Below, piece after piece: positions 8,898-18,700 of a stretch of DNA of 64,000 nt. The position numbers were made by a program, and so were the translations under genes. This DNA is from Fibrobacter succinogenes (lineage in GTDB: Bacteria > Fibrobacterota > Fibrobacteria > Fibrobacterales > Fibrobacteraceae). The DNA lies in assembly GCA_902756345.1 (NCBI GenBank), contig CACVQR010000001.1:248001-312000 (forward strand), in the 5' to 3' direction. Positions within the stretch are counted from its first letter, which is position 1. Each line of letters starts with the position of its first letter. Below the pieces are notes generated by a model, which did no database searches, was not told the origin of the DNA, and saw only the letters and a program-made list of their open reading frames with translations.

Positions 8898-9938
8898 ATG
8901 AATCAGAATCAAATTTTCAATAAAATTCGTAAGCGAATTACATTCACTTTGCTCTTTAGCCTCGCCTGCGCTACTTCTGCAATCGCCGCAGACAAGATTT
9001 CCATCGGTTACCTGTCTTCTACAGGTCAAGGAAAATTCTTTATCGCTAAAGATGCTGGCATTTTCGAGAAAAACGGCCTTGACGTAACGCTCGTAGAATT
9101 TTCGAATTCCGGCGACGGCATTGCTGCCGTTCGCGCAGGTAAACTCGATGCAGGCGCATTCGGTTCGCTCGCTCCACTTATTCACATTTCGCAGGGCGCC
9201 GACATCCGCGTGATTGGTGGCATCATGGGCGGTGACCAGGCCGTGATTACCCGCAAAGAAAACGCAGCCTCCGTCAAAAAGCTGAGTGACCTCAAGGGCA
9301 AGAAAATTGCCACCATTCGCCTGGGTACTGCCGACGCCATCGTTCGCGGCGGCCTCAAGAAAGAAGGCGTCGACTGGCGCAAGGATGTCACCATCGTAGA
9401 ACTCAAGAATCCGCCTGCCGTTATCGAAGCCGTCAAGAATGGCAGCGTATTTGCAGGCGTTACTTGGGGCCCCCATGACCTTCGCGCCGAAGAAGCTGGC
9501 CTTTCCGTGGTGCTCCGCAGTAAGGACATCAATCCCGGCCATATTTGCTGCCGCCTGATTGCTTCGCTCCGCAAAATCGAAGGCCGCGACGATGTTTACA
9601 AGCGCTTGGTCAAATCGCTGATCGAAGCTGAAGAACTGGTGCAAAATGACCACAAGAAGAGTGTGGAAATTATTGCCAAGTGGATCAAGCTCGATACCGC
9701 CCTTGTCAACAAGGCGTTCTACAGCGGGCACGTCACGCAAGACACGGATCCCAACGTGAAGGGTGTCGAATTCTTTTGGGATTTCTTGAAAGACGCCGAA
9801 TTCATCAAGTCCGACAAGAAAGTCTCCGAATACGTGCGCACCGATTTCTACAAGGCCGCCATCGCGGAACTGCGCAAAGAAAAACCCAAGTCCGAATTCT
9901 ACGCCAAGGCAGAAAATATTTTCAAATCCAGGAATTAA
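8898..9938 (+). CDS. Periplasmic binding protein, SsuA/TauA/NMT1 type
   Basis: This 346-residue protein has a Sec signal peptide (hydrophobic segment at about 13-29, cleavage near AIAADKISIGYL). It carries the SsuA/TauA/NMT1 periplasmic-binding fold: KISIGYLSSTGQGKFFIAKDAGIFEKNGLDVTLVEF, then GIAAVRAGKLDAGAFG. Relatives bind sulfonates, taurine, thiamine precursors or nitrate. It lacks a lipobox, unlike the two other binding proteins in this window. The operon position after a porin and before the matching ATPase and permease shows it is the capture component. A sulfur compound is the likely ligand, given the neighbouring nitrogenase-like genes and the shared promoter type; a C-S compound such as DMSP is a guess. 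Confidence 0.85.
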   Translation: MNQNQIFNKIRKRITFTLLFSLACATSAIAADKISIGYLSSTGQGKFFIAKDAGIFEKNGLDVTLVEFSNSGDGIAAVRAGKLDAGAFGSLAPLIHISQGADIRVIGGIMGGDQAVITRKENAASVKKLSDLKGKKIATIRLGTADAIVRGGLKKEGVDWRKDVTIVELKNPPAVIEAVKNGSVFAGVTWGPHDLRAEEAGLSVVLRSKDINPGHICCRLIASLRKIEGRDDVYKRLVKSLIEAEELVQNDHKKSVEIIAKWIKLDTALVNKAFYSGHVTQDTDPNVKGVEFFWDFLKDAEFIKSDKKVSEYVRTDFYKAAIAELRKEKPKSEFYAKAENIFKSRN

Positions 9939-9945
9939 GGAAAGT

Positions 9946-10761
9946 ATGACAACAAAGCAAAATGGTTTTGAAGCAACGAATCTCGGTTTTTCGTACGATG
10001 GCAGAGCCATCCTGAAAGACATCAACTTGAAAATCAACCAAGGAGAATTCGTATGCCTGCTGGGCGAAAGCGGTAGTGGCAAGACCACTTTGCTGAACCT
10101 TCTCGCTGGGCTGACCAAGCCGAGCGAGGGACATGTCTACTGGAAAGGAAAAGAAATCGAAAAGCCTTCTGCAGAAAGGAGTGTAGTCTTTCAGGACTAC
10201 ACCCTTTTCCCTTGGCTTACCCTTCTCCAAAATGTAACGCTCGCCATTAAAAAGACAAAAAAACTGAAGACGAGCTACGCCAAAAATTTAGCTGAAGAAT
10301 ACTTGAACTTAGTAGGACTTTCAGGAAGTCTGCATAAATATCCCTTTGAACTTTCGGGCGGAATGCGCCAGCGCGGAGCCATAGCGCGCGCCTTAAGTGT
10401 CAGCGCTGACGCCCTTCTTTTAGACGAACCCTTTGGCGCTCTCGATCCCGTAAACCGTGCAAGCCTCCAGGATTTGGTGCTGGAACTTTGCCGCGGTGTC
10501 AAAGACCGTCCTATTACCACATTATTTGTCACGCACGACATTCGCGAAGCCGTTTATCTCGGGAGCCGCATTATCGTTTTAGGCTCGACCCCGGGGCGTA
10601 TCATTGCAGACATCCCGCTTGATTTCCCGGTAAAGAAGAATCGTGGCGACTGGTTCCGCAACGAAAAAGTCCAAGAAACCATTGCAACTATTGAAGACGC
10701 CTACCACAAGGACATCCTTGAAAAACTAGGCCACATTGTACAAGGAGGTGCCAGCATATGA
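9946..10761 (+). CDS. ABC transporter ATPase, SsuB/TauB type
   Basis: This 271-residue ATP-binding subunit has Walker A GESGSGKT at about residues 38-45, signature LSGGMRQRGAIARA, Walker B LLLDEPFGALD and the switch His in TLFVTHD. It matches SsuB/TauB-type importers in length and in the region after Walker B. It starts 7 bp after the binding-protein gene and overlaps the permease gene by 4 bp, so the three products form one importer. Nothing in the sequence tells which organosulfur or other anion is carried. Confidence 0.92.
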   Translation: MTTKQNGFEATNLGFSYDGRAILKDINLKINQGEFVCLLGESGSGKTTLLNLLAGLTKPSEGHVYWKGKEIEKPSAERSVVFQDYTLFPWLTLLQNVTLAIKKTKKLKTSYAKNLAEEYLNLVGLSGSLHKYPFELSGGMRQRGAIARALSVSADALLLDEPFGALDPVNRASLQDLVLELCRGVKDRPITTLFVTHDIREAVYLGSRIIVLGSTPGRIIADIPLDFPVKKNRGDWFRNEKVQETIATIEDAYHKDILEKLGHIVQGGASI

Positions 10762-11522
10762 GAACCTTTACAAAATACTTATCCAAGTTTTCAGGAATCC
10801 TTTTTCTTCTCTTTTTACTTGGAATTTGGGTGTTGATCAGCTGTGGCCCGGAATGGGACAGTCAATACCTGTTCCCGTCTCCTAAGGCAATCCTGAAAGC
10901 GCTCTTTGATTCTCGCGAAGAACTTTTGCGCAGTGCGGGAGCCTCTCTTTTAAAACTGGTGCCCGCCTATTTGGTGGCCTCGGTTGTTGGAATCTCTATC
11001 GGAATTGTTTCCGGTTCCGTTCCGTGGGTGTCGAACATGCTGAAACCCATTTCTAGGTTTGCGGCCCCCATTCCGCCAAACGTCTACATTCCTTACGCGA
11101 TAGCGATTCTTCCGACGTTCTATTTGTCTTCGACATTCATCATTTTTATTGCCGCCTTTTGGCCCATCTACTTGAATACGGCCGCCGGTGCCGCCGAAAT
11201 ACCCGAGAAATACAGGCGCAACGCCGCCATTATCGGAATCGGAAAGTTTGAATACTTGTGGAGAATCGCCCTTGTAGCAAGCCTGCCGTCAATATTCTCG
11301 GGACTCTCTGTAGGCATGGGACTTTCGTTCATCATGCTCACCGTGGCTGAACTTTTCGGCGAAAATACGGGACTTGGTCACTTCGTGCAATTTTACGCGG
11401 ACTATTCCGATTATCCTAACATGGTTGCCGGAATCCTTTGGACAGGCATTGTGGTGCTTGCGATTATGGAACTGTTTGAACTTGTTAAACGCAAGCTCCT
11501 GTTCTGGACAAAAGCGAATTAG
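10758..11522 (+). CDS. ABC transporter permease, SsuC/TauC type
   Basis: This 254-residue membrane protein has about six transmembrane segments. The EAA-loop equivalent AAGAAEIPEKYRRNAAIIGIGKFEYLWRIAL, at about 149-179, contacts the ATPase. The SsuC/TauC/NMT1 permease family fits, with the typical VGMGLSFIMLTVAELFGENTGLG segment after the loop. It overlaps the ATPase gene by 4 bp (ATGA type) and closes the porin-binding protein-ATPase-permease operon. No terminator is obvious in the 47 bp before the HD-domain gene, so read-through is possible. Confidence 0.9.
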   Translation: MRTFTKYLSKFSGILFLLFLLGIWVLISCGPEWDSQYLFPSPKAILKALFDSREELLRSAGASLLKLVPAYLVASVVGISIGIVSGSVPWVSNMLKPISRFAAPIPPNVYIPYAIAILPTFYLSSTFIIFIAAFWPIYLNTAAGAAEIPEKYRRNAAIIGIGKFEYLWRIALVASLPSIFSGLSVGMGLSFIMLTVAELFGENTGLGHFVQFYADYSDYPNMVAGILWTGIVVLAIMELFELVKRKLLFWTKAN

Positions 11523-11569
11523 TCATTCTTCAAAATATTTATATTAGCGGTGAAAATTGGAGATTTAAA

Positions 11570-12139
11570 ATGAGTCTGACCCTTGAACGCGCAAAAGAAA
11601 TCAATAAAGACCATGTGACCGAAGAATCCCTGGTCATCCATTCCCTCAACGTATGCTACGCCATGGGCGCCATGGCCAAACATTTCGGCGAAGACGTTGA
11701 ACACTGGCAAGCCGTGGGCTACCTGCATGATTACGACTACCAGGAATTCCCCGAAGAACACCTGCAGCACACCGAAAAGGAACTGCTCGCACAAGGCGTC
11801 TCCGAAGAAGATGTGCGCGCCATTTTGGCACACGGTTTTGAAATCGTGAACCAGGTGGAGCCCAGGACCAACATGGAAAAGAGCCTGTTCACCGTCGACG
11901 AACTCACCGGAATCATCCAGGCCTGCGCGAGAATGCGCCCCAACGGAATTTTGGACCTCGAAGTGAAAAGTTTCATGAAGAAGTTCAAGGACAAGAAATT
12001 CGCCGCCAAGTGCAACCGCGACTACATCCTGAAAGGCTGTGCCCTGCTCGGCATGGACGTGAAAGACGTCGCCGCCATCTGCATCGAGGGCATGCGCGAA
12101 CACGCCGCAGAAATTGGGCTGGCAGGGAACGCCGCGTAA
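11570..12139 (+). CDS. HD-domain phosphohydrolase-like protein
   Basis: This 189-residue cytosolic protein has the HDIG-type HD domain: His24 in LVIHSLNVCYAMGAMA, the pair His53-Asp54 in GYLHDYDYQEFPEEH, and a later His in AILAHG. Such proteins hydrolyse nucleotides or phosphate esters with a bound metal; the substrate of this group is not known. A GGAG site lies 8 bases before the ATG. It is followed by a strong terminator at 12190-12230. It lies 47 bp after the importer operon and could be co-transcribed with it, but no functional link is visible. Confidence 0.85.
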   Translation: MSLTLERAKEINKDHVTEESLVIHSLNVCYAMGAMAKHFGEDVEHWQAVGYLHDYDYQEFPEEHLQHTEKELLAQGVSEEDVRAILAHGFEIVNQVEPRTNMEKSLFTVDELTGIIQACARMRPNGILDLEVKSFMKKFKDKKFAAKCNRDYILKGCALLGMDVKDVAAICIEGMREHAAEIGLAGNAA

Positions 12140-12189
12140 TTACGGCGCTATCCAAAATCCGTAAAGTTTTCCAAAAACTGTAACGAAAA

Positions 12190-12230
12190 ATGCCAAAGTA
12201 TCTTGCAAAAGAGCTTTGGCATATTTTTTG
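12190..12230 (+). terminator. Terminator after the HD-domain gene
   Basis: ATGCCAAAG (12190-12198) pairs with CTTTGGCAT (12214-12222), followed by ATTTTTTG. This shows that the in-frame ATG at 12190 lies in a terminator stem and is not the start of the next gene. Confidence 0.8.
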
Positions 12231-12255
12231 CATTCTATGGGGCGCAGGATTTAAT

Positions 12256-13242
12256 ATGATTACGCTGAACGACTACTTGTATTCCGGAAACACGGTGTTG
12301 AAAATTTTGCACCAGTATTCTAACGACCTCAGGAACGGTGCGAAGGAAACGCGCAACAGTATCGACCTTGCGCATTCGAATTTTCTGATTCAGATTATTG
12401 AATTGCTGGAGCACAATGACTTTTTGACTTCGCAGTCTCAGCGGATCAAGGAATTCTACAAGTTCATGACGCGGGAATACCCGTTCTTGGCTTTTACTTT
12501 CAAGGGTCGCATTAAGTCGCTGATTCGCGCCGAAGAAAAATTCAATGGTTACATCCTTGAATACATTTACGGCTATTACAAAAAAAACGCGAAGTTCCCG
12601 ACAGAAGCCGAAATCAAGAGCAAGCTGAACTTTCGCGACTTGATTGCTTACCGCATTGTGATTTCGATGCCGGTTTGCCACATTAAAAAGGGCGAGAACT
12701 GCCGCGATGTAGAAAAAAAGTATCTGTACGAAATCGCGAACGTGCTGCCGGAATTCTTGGAAGAGCGCGGCTTTACGGCAGAAATCACGAAGTACACGGA
12801 AGACGGTCATTCGGAATTGTTGAATGAGCAAGTGCGGCCGTATTACCACGATTCGGTGGCTTTCCCGAGAAGTTCGGGTTACCAGTCGCTGCATATTATT
12901 TTCTACGACAATCTGGCCCGCTGCTTTACCGAGGTGCAGTTGCGCACCAAGGATATGGACGACTTTGCCGAAATCGGCGAGGCAAACCATTTTGGCTACG
13001 AAAAGACGCAAGAGGCGCGCCGCAGCAAGCACGACGAGATTCCGAGCGGCGAATGCGTGTATTTTGACGAGGCTTACGAACGCCTGACAAAATTGCAAGA
13101 AATCGAGCTTGCGAATGTGGACGTGAACATGTTCAAGGCTATCAACAACCAGCTGATCAACGACGGTTGCGGCCTTTTCCGCGGTCGCCAGATTTTACCG
13201 TTCGAGCATCTGTCCCGCTTCCAGAATGACTTGATTGACTGA
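12256..13242 (+). CDS. RelA/SpoT-like nucleotidyltransferase-domain protein
   Basis: From the ATG at 12256, preceded by AGGA, this is a 328-residue protein with a RelA/SpoT-type domain. The motif SSGYQSLHIIFYDNLARCFTEVQLRTKDMDDFAEIGEANHFGYE, at about residues 206-249, matches the synthetase core (YQSLH, EVQIRT, H.YK-type end). The helical N-terminal part (1-140) replaces the HD hydrolase, TGS and ACT domains of long RelA/SpoT proteins. It is larger than the usual small alarmone synthetases (about 200-260 residues). It could make (p)ppGpp or another pyrophosphorylated nucleotide, or be an inactive or toxin-like relative; the sequence does not decide. It is monocistronic between two terminators. 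Confidence 0.75.
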   Translation: MITLNDYLYSGNTVLKILHQYSNDLRNGAKETRNSIDLAHSNFLIQIIELLEHNDFLTSQSQRIKEFYKFMTREYPFLAFTFKGRIKSLIRAEEKFNGYILEYIYGYYKKNAKFPTEAEIKSKLNFRDLIAYRIVISMPVCHIKKGENCRDVEKKYLYEIANVLPEFLEERGFTAEITKYTEDGHSELLNEQVRPYYHDSVAFPRSSGYQSLHIIFYDNLARCFTEVQLRTKDMDDFAEIGEANHFGYEKTQEARRSKHDEIPSGECVYFDEAYERLTKLQEIELANVDVNMFKAINNQLINDGCGLFRGRQILPFEHLSRFQNDLID

Positions 13243-13250
13243 TAAAGGCA

Positions 13251-13278
13251 AAAAAAGGCGCTTGTGAGCGTCTTTTTT
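13251..13278 (+). terminator. Terminator after the RelA/SpoT-like gene
   Basis: GGCGCT (13257-13262), loop TGTG, AGCGTC (13267-13272, one G-T pair), then six T. It lies 9 bases after the stop codon and is flanked by an A-run, so it may work in both directions. Confidence 0.85.
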
Positions 13279-13299
13279 CTGCTTAATTTATGCTAAAAA

Positions 13300-13418
13300 T
13301 GTCGGTTTAAATGTCGGAAAAGATGTCGGATTAATGTCGGAATAAATGTCATATTATTTGTCATGATAAATGTCATGATAAAAACATGTTTGTCGGGGTA
13401 TTTGTCGGTGTAAATGTC
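13300..13418 (+). repeat. Degenerate 12-bp tandem repeat, about ten units
   Basis: The tetramer TGTC recurs at 13300, 13312, 13324, 13335, 13347, 13359, 13371, 13391, 13403 and 13415. The period is 12 bp with one 11-bp step and one 20-bp gap. The unit is close to TGTCGGNNTAAA. In one frame it encodes MSxx-like units broken by stops, and in another it encodes VGV/NVGV units. Tandem 12-bp units of this sort occur inside coding linkers of some bacterial HTH or Schlafen-type proteins, so this may be a gene remnant. It stands directly before the Wadjet island. Confidence 0.75.
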
Positions 13419-13439
13419 GGGGTAAAAAACGACAAAAAA

Positions 13440-13600
13440 TGGGCGTTCTCCGGTTTGTCCCCATCTGTCACCCCGGAGCCGCAGGCGATAGGGGCCATGC
13501 CGGGTCGGGCTGTTGCGTTATCGGCTAGCAAACTCGCCGTCTGTTCAGCCTCGCTTCGCGAGTCCGAATGGCTTCACCACTTCCATCCCTAACGAAGATT
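13440..13600. other. GC-rich non-coding segment before the Wadjet operon
   Basis: This block is clearly richer in G and C than the sequence on either side and has no convincing gene. It contains GTCGGGCT (13504-13511) and CGGCTAGCAAA (13522-13532), both of which reappear in the same order in the repeat at 22043-22210, plus the small hairpin CTCGCTTCGCGAG. It may be a dispersed genomic repeat or an island boundary. Confidence 0.4.
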
Positions 13601-13624
13601 GATAGAATTAAGCATTTAAAATAC

Positions 13625-13642
13625 ATGTCACAAAAATGACAT
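13625..13642. promoter_or_regulatory. Inverted repeat upstream of jetA
   Basis: ATGTCA, a 6-base gap and TGACAT form an inverted repeat 27 bp before the chosen JetA start. It is nested in a longer imperfect dyad (AGCATTTAAAATACAT against the complement of ATGTATATTTAATGCAT). It is a candidate operator for the defence operon. Confidence 0.45.
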
Positions 13643-13668
13643 TTCTTTTATGTATATTTAATGCATCC

Positions 13669-15189
13669 ATGCTCAGAACAGACAGCAATTACTTCGAGAA
13701 CCTTATACAGAATGATCCCGGCTTCATTCTGCTAAAATCACATACAGCAAGCCTCGTCATTTCTTTTTTCTACCAAGAATTTATCATATACAGCAAAATT
13801 TCTGTTTTAGAAGCCGACTTAGAAGAACACCTAAAAACATTCTTAACCGATCATAAAGAAGAACTTGGAGATTTCGACGAAGAAAATTTAGACGAGCCAT
13901 CAAATTTATTTCCTGAAAGCAGAGATAAAAAGCAAAAATATCGTCTCTATATTGAAAAATGGTGTAAAAAAGGTTTTCTTTTACGGTATCGAAATAATGA
14001 CAGAGAAGCTGTTCTTGAACTAACTCCAAGCATAATAAAGCTATTTGGCTGGCTTGACAATTTAAAGCCCAAAAAGTTTATCGGAACGGAATCACAATTC
14101 AAATCCATTATAGATCAACTACACGATTTGTACCAACATATCACTGAAGATACAAAAAGTCGTTTAAAAACTCTAAAACAAGAAAAAGCAGAAATTGAAA
14201 AAGAAATAAGTCGACTAGAAAAAGGCGGAAAAGTAGAAACATACTCCCCCATTCAAATCTTTGAAATGGTCGATTTATGTATAAAAAAGGGTAAAGATTT
14301 AATTAACGATTTTAGGGAAGTGGAAGATAATTTTAGAATTATCGGGACTGAAATTTACAAAAGACAAAGCGAATTAAACTATTCAAAAGGAAACATTTTA
14401 GGCTTTGCACTTGACACCGATGAAAAACTTAGACAATCTCCACAAGGACAATCCTTTGAGGCTTTTTGGAAATTTATTGCGGAAGACAGTGATAACGAAA
14501 TCAACACTATAGCAAATTCCATCATTGAAAAAGTAAGTTCAACATCCGAAATAAACCAAATTGATTCCGTTGATACAGATTTTTTATTGAATTTCAAGCA
14601 TCACTTATTTGATGCAGGAAGCAAAATCATAGATACAAAGCACGGAATCACCGATAGACTTAGCCGCGTTTTGCAGCAAAACCAAAATGGTAATTTTCAA
14701 AAGCTCAACGCACTCATAAATGACATAAAGAAATTCGCATCAGAAAAATACAAATCAAAGAACTATATAAATGAAAAAGATTTTATGCAGTTAGACATAA
14801 AACCATTGATAGCACGTTCATTTGTTCCCGTTCTCCCCAACACACAAAAAGATTTTAGCCAAATGGAACAAAGTAGTGATTCTGATTTCAATATTGCAGA
14901 TTACAAAGACCTACTCTCTCAATTTTTTGTAGATCGAAGGCTATTAATTAGGAATATAAATGATTATAGAGAGAAGCATTCTATTCAATTTACCTTAGGT
15001 CAATTATTGGAGGAATATCCAATAACAAAAGGAATGGCAGAAATAGCTGTGTATTATGATTTATTAAATTCGGAAAAAGGATTAACAGTTGACGAAAACG
15101 CTAAAGAACAGATTTGTTACGAAAGCGAAGGAACTATAATAAAAGTTACAGTTCCGAAACTGATAATACAAGGAAATACAAATGGCTGA
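13669..15189 (+). CDS. jetA: Wadjet type II JetA (DUF3375, MksF/MukF-like)
   Basis: This is the 506-residue kleisin-like subunit of a Wadjet (JetABCD) anti-plasmid system. It matches the DUF3375 pattern of type II JetA: an N-terminal winged-helix region with LLKSHTASLVISFFYQEF, then YIEKWCKKGFLLRYRN, LTPSIIKLFGWLDNLKPKKFIGTESQFKSIIDQLHDL, and a coiled-coil stretch at about 160-190. I prefer the ATG at 13669 over 13636 because the upstream eleven residues fall in a likely promoter and operator. It overlaps jetB by 8 bp. It bridges the JetC heads in the SMC-like complex. Base composition is AT-rich compared with the flanking genes, which suggests horizontal acquisition. Confidence 0.85.
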   Translation: MLRTDSNYFENLIQNDPGFILLKSHTASLVISFFYQEFIIYSKISVLEADLEEHLKTFLTDHKEELGDFDEENLDEPSNLFPESRDKKQKYRLYIEKWCKKGFLLRYRNNDREAVLELTPSIIKLFGWLDNLKPKKFIGTESQFKSIIDQLHDLYQHITEDTKSRLKTLKQEKAEIEKEISRLEKGGKVETYSPIQIFEMVDLCIKKGKDLINDFREVEDNFRIIGTEIYKRQSELNYSKGNILGFALDTDEKLRQSPQGQSFEAFWKFIAEDSDNEINTIANSIIEKVSSTSEINQIDSVDTDFLLNFKHHLFDAGSKIIDTKHGITDRLSRVLQQNQNGNFQKLNALINDIKKFASEKYKSKNYINEKDFMQLDIKPLIARSFVPVLPNTQKDFSQMEQSSDSDFNIADYKDLLSQFFVDRRLLIRNINDYREKHSIQFTLGQLLEEYPITKGMAEIAVYYDLLNSEKGLTVDENAKEQICYESEGTIIKVTVPKLIIQGNTNG

Positions 15190-15784
15190 TTCTAATTTAA
15201 AGCCCTGGTCACAGGTTTGCATAAAACTGTTGCAAGGTCCTATTTTTAGGCAAAATGCAAATGATAAGCTTTGGGAGAAACTGGAAATGTACGAAAGTGA
15301 CATTCAGTCTTTTTTTGCAATCCTTGGAGTAAGTGTGTCTATTGACAAAGCGGATGGTTTTGCTTATCTACAACAAAATGAATTAAACGAAGAAGATGAT
15401 AAAATTTCTAGACTAATACGACAGATTCCTCTTACCGAAGAACAATCGTTTTTATGCATTTTGCTCCGCGATGAATTAAACAAATTTGACAATCCCAACA
15501 ATTCTCAAGATAGATCATCTGTTTTAATTTTACGAGAATCCGAACTATACGAACAATTCGCATCTTTTTACTCTCCCAAATCGGATCAAATTACGGCCCG
15601 TAAGAATTTCAAAAAGAATCTAGATAGGCTATGTGAGCTCGGACTTTTAAAGGAGCAAAATCCCGACGATTCAGAAAACGAACAAGAGTACGAAGTAAGA
15701 CGTTATATTCGCGCAAAAATCGATTCTCAGTTTTGTGAAGATTTTATGGCAAAATTGAAGGAAAAGGAAGTAAATAATGGATAA
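15182..15784 (+). CDS. jetB: Wadjet JetB (DUF4194, MksE/MukE-like)
   Basis: This 200-residue protein fits DUF4194, the KITE-type (MukE/MksE-like) subunit of Wadjet. It is helical at the N-terminus (LLQGPIFRQNANDKLWEKLEMYESDIQSFFAILG) and has a winged-helix region with RLIRQIPLTEEQSFLCILLRDEL. The C-terminal part, at about 115-190, contains the wHTH segment ARKNFKKNLDRLCELGLLKE. It overlaps both jetA and jetC by 8 bp, indicating translational coupling and fixed stoichiometry. It binds JetA and helps to regulate the JetC ATPase. Confidence 0.85.
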   Translation: MADSNLKPWSQVCIKLLQGPIFRQNANDKLWEKLEMYESDIQSFFAILGVSVSIDKADGFAYLQQNELNEEDDKISRLIRQIPLTEEQSFLCILLRDELNKFDNPNNSQDRSSVLILRESELYEQFASFYSPKSDQITARKNFKKNLDRLCELGLLKEQNPDDSENEQEYEVRRYIRAKIDSQFCEDFMAKLKEKEVNNG

Positions 15785-18700
15785 CCAACTTATTTTCGAC
15801 ACTTCCGAACAAGCGGGTTTCAGATTAAATACACTCCAATTATGCAATTGGGGAGTTCTACAAAACGATAAAATTTTCACTTTTGATTTCAACAACAAGT
15901 CTACGTTGCTCACCGGCCGCAACGGTAGCGGAAAAACAACAATTGTCGACGCCATCATAACCTTATTAGTTCCTAAACGTTATCGATTTTACAACCAATC
16001 TTCATCAGGAAACACAAAAGACAAGGAACGTGATGAAGAAAGTTATGTGCTCGGAGCCTATGGAACATCATCTGACGAATCATCTCATTCTGGAAAAACT
16101 AAATTTTTAAGAGATAGGAACTGCATATCTATAATCAACGGTGTTTTTCGTAATGAAATAACAAAACAATCCGTATCTTTAATGCAAGTTCGATATTTCT
16201 CAGGCAACGAACTTGTCACCTACGAATGCATCACAGAAAAAGCCCTGCTTATAAAAGATATTGAAGATATACTGCAGAAAGAAAAAGCAAAACTGGATCG
16301 CGATAAGAAATGGCGACAAATTCTAAAAAATAAATGCGGAACTGAATTCTGGGACTCTGACGGATTCTCAAAATACGCTGCTAGATTCAAAAATCTATTT
16401 GGATTGAAAGAAGATAATGAGAATAAATCCCTCAAACTTTTCGCCCAGATTGTGGGAATGAAAGAACTCGGCAATCTAAATGAGTTCATTCGTCAAAAAA
16501 TGATTGAAGGGGTAGATGTAGATTCAGAATTCGAAAATTTGCACAGCAATTTTATAACACTTATTCAATGCGAGAATGAAATTGCCAAAACAAAATGTCA
16601 ACTAGAATTGTTAAAACCTGTAGTTGACACAGGCAAAAAAATTGAAGTATCAGAAAAGAAAAAAGAAAAATTAAGCAACGACCAAAACACGGTTCCTGCA
16701 TGGTATGCCAAAACAGCAATTGACATTCTTACAAAAGAAATAGAAGATAAAAATCGCGAAAAAGAAAGCATAGAAAAACAAAATGAAAGCATAAAATCTA
16801 CAATAGCAACTCTTTCTACAGATATCGAAGTATTATCAAACAATAGCGGAATTCAAAAGGTTCATGAGAAAAACCGTCAAATTAATGAAAAGCAAAAAGA
16901 AAAAGAAAGCATTCAAAAAGATCGAAATATATATGAGGAAAATATAAAGGTTCTTGGATTAAAATTGCCTTCTTCTAATGATGATTTTTTTAAGAATTTT
17001 AAAGAAACCGACCTTCAAAAAGAAGAAATCCATCAAAAAACCGAACAGCTTCGACAAGAAGAAGTTGACATCACAATAAAAAACCGTGAATTGCAAAATC
17101 AAAAGATTGTAATTGAACAAGAATTGCAATCTTTGGGAATGCGAAATTCCAACATTCCTCTGAAAAACATTACAATCAGAAATCAAATCATAGATGGCAC
17201 AGGACTTTCAGAAAACGACATTCCATTTGTAGGTGAATTAATTCAAGTCAAAGAAGAAGAAAAAAACTGGAATTATGCCATTGAGCGATTACTTCATAAT
17301 CTAGCATTAACATTACTTGTTACCGAGCAAAACTATCAAAAGGTAACAGAATATGTGAAAGGACATGATTTAAATGGCAGAGTCGTGTACCTACGAGTTG
17401 GTTTGCAAATGATCTCTGATTTGCCCCCAATATCCAATGACACGGTTCTTGGAAAAATATCTATAAAAAAAGGGCACTCTCTTTCTTCCTGGATTGAAAA
17501 GCATATTTTTGATAAATGGAATTATATTTGTTCAGATGATTTTGCGACCATATCAAAAAATGATAAAGTCATTACATCTTCTGGATTAATCAAAAATGGT
17601 CTAAAACACGAAAAGGATGATTCTGAAAAAATAAAGCAAAATTTTCATAATGTATTAGGTTGGAACAATCTTGAAAAAAGAAAAGCTTTATCTTCACAAT
17701 TAGAAGAAACAAATAAAGACCTTGAAAATCTTAAGCAAGAAGCTATAAAGATCTACAATGAATTGGAAAATCTTGAAAAGAAAAAGGACAGCGTAAAAAA
17801 GATTTTGGAATATATTTCTTATTCTGAAATTGACACAGATTCGATTACAATAGAAATTCAAAAACTAATAGACGAGAAAAATAAGCTCGCCAAGGAAAAT
17901 AATGTCAAAGACATTGAACGACAAATTACTGAGAAAAGAGAAGAACGACAAAAATTGCAAGATAGAAGTGAGAATTTACTCACTTCTATTGGAGAAATAA
18001 AAAACGAACTCAAATCTAAAAATGAAAGCTTAAAAAGAAATACTTCCGCATACAATAGCTTTATACAAATAAAGAAAGAAGAAGAATTAAGGAATTTAAT
18101 CAAAGACTTCAAAATACATTATGGGATTAGTGAGTTTTTATCAATTAGTAAGTTAGATGTCGAAAGAGAAGGCCTTTCTCAAGAAATTTCAAATAATTTG
18201 AATGACGAAAATAAAGCATATGGAGGATATATAAAAAATCTTGGTGATTATATGCGTAATGTACGTAGCCCTAAAGAAGATATCAAAAAGAAATATGGTG
18301 ATTGGACAATGGAGTTTTCTGACCTAATAGAAAGTCGAGAATATCTCACGGATTGGAACAATTGCTACAATAGATTGATGAAAGATGAACTTCCAAAGTA
18401 TCAAGAAAAATTCAATAATTATCTACATCAAAATCTAAATGCAGATATAATTCGTTTCAAGAATTTCATTGATGATGGAAACCAAAAAATCAAGAGAGCC
18501 ATAAAGACCCTCAACGAAAACTTAAAACAAATTCCATATGGCGATGCTCCTAAAACATATCTTTATTTAAAGATCTCAGATACAAAGGATCAAAAGATTA
18601 TTGAATTCAACAGAATGTTAAAAAATGCTATTCCCAACGCAGCAGGGTATGATTCAGAGGAGGCAGAAGAAAAGGCTTTCCGCCGTATAAAACAATTTAT

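Noticed and set aside
13300-13418. CRISPR array
   Set aside because: The units are 12 bp and tandem without spacers, and no cas genes are near.
13386-13592. Short ORF with VGV repeats before the Wadjet operon
   Set aside because: It only reads through the 12-bp repeat and then a GC-rich non-coding block; no ribosome site or recognisable protein. Treated as a possible remnant, not a gene.
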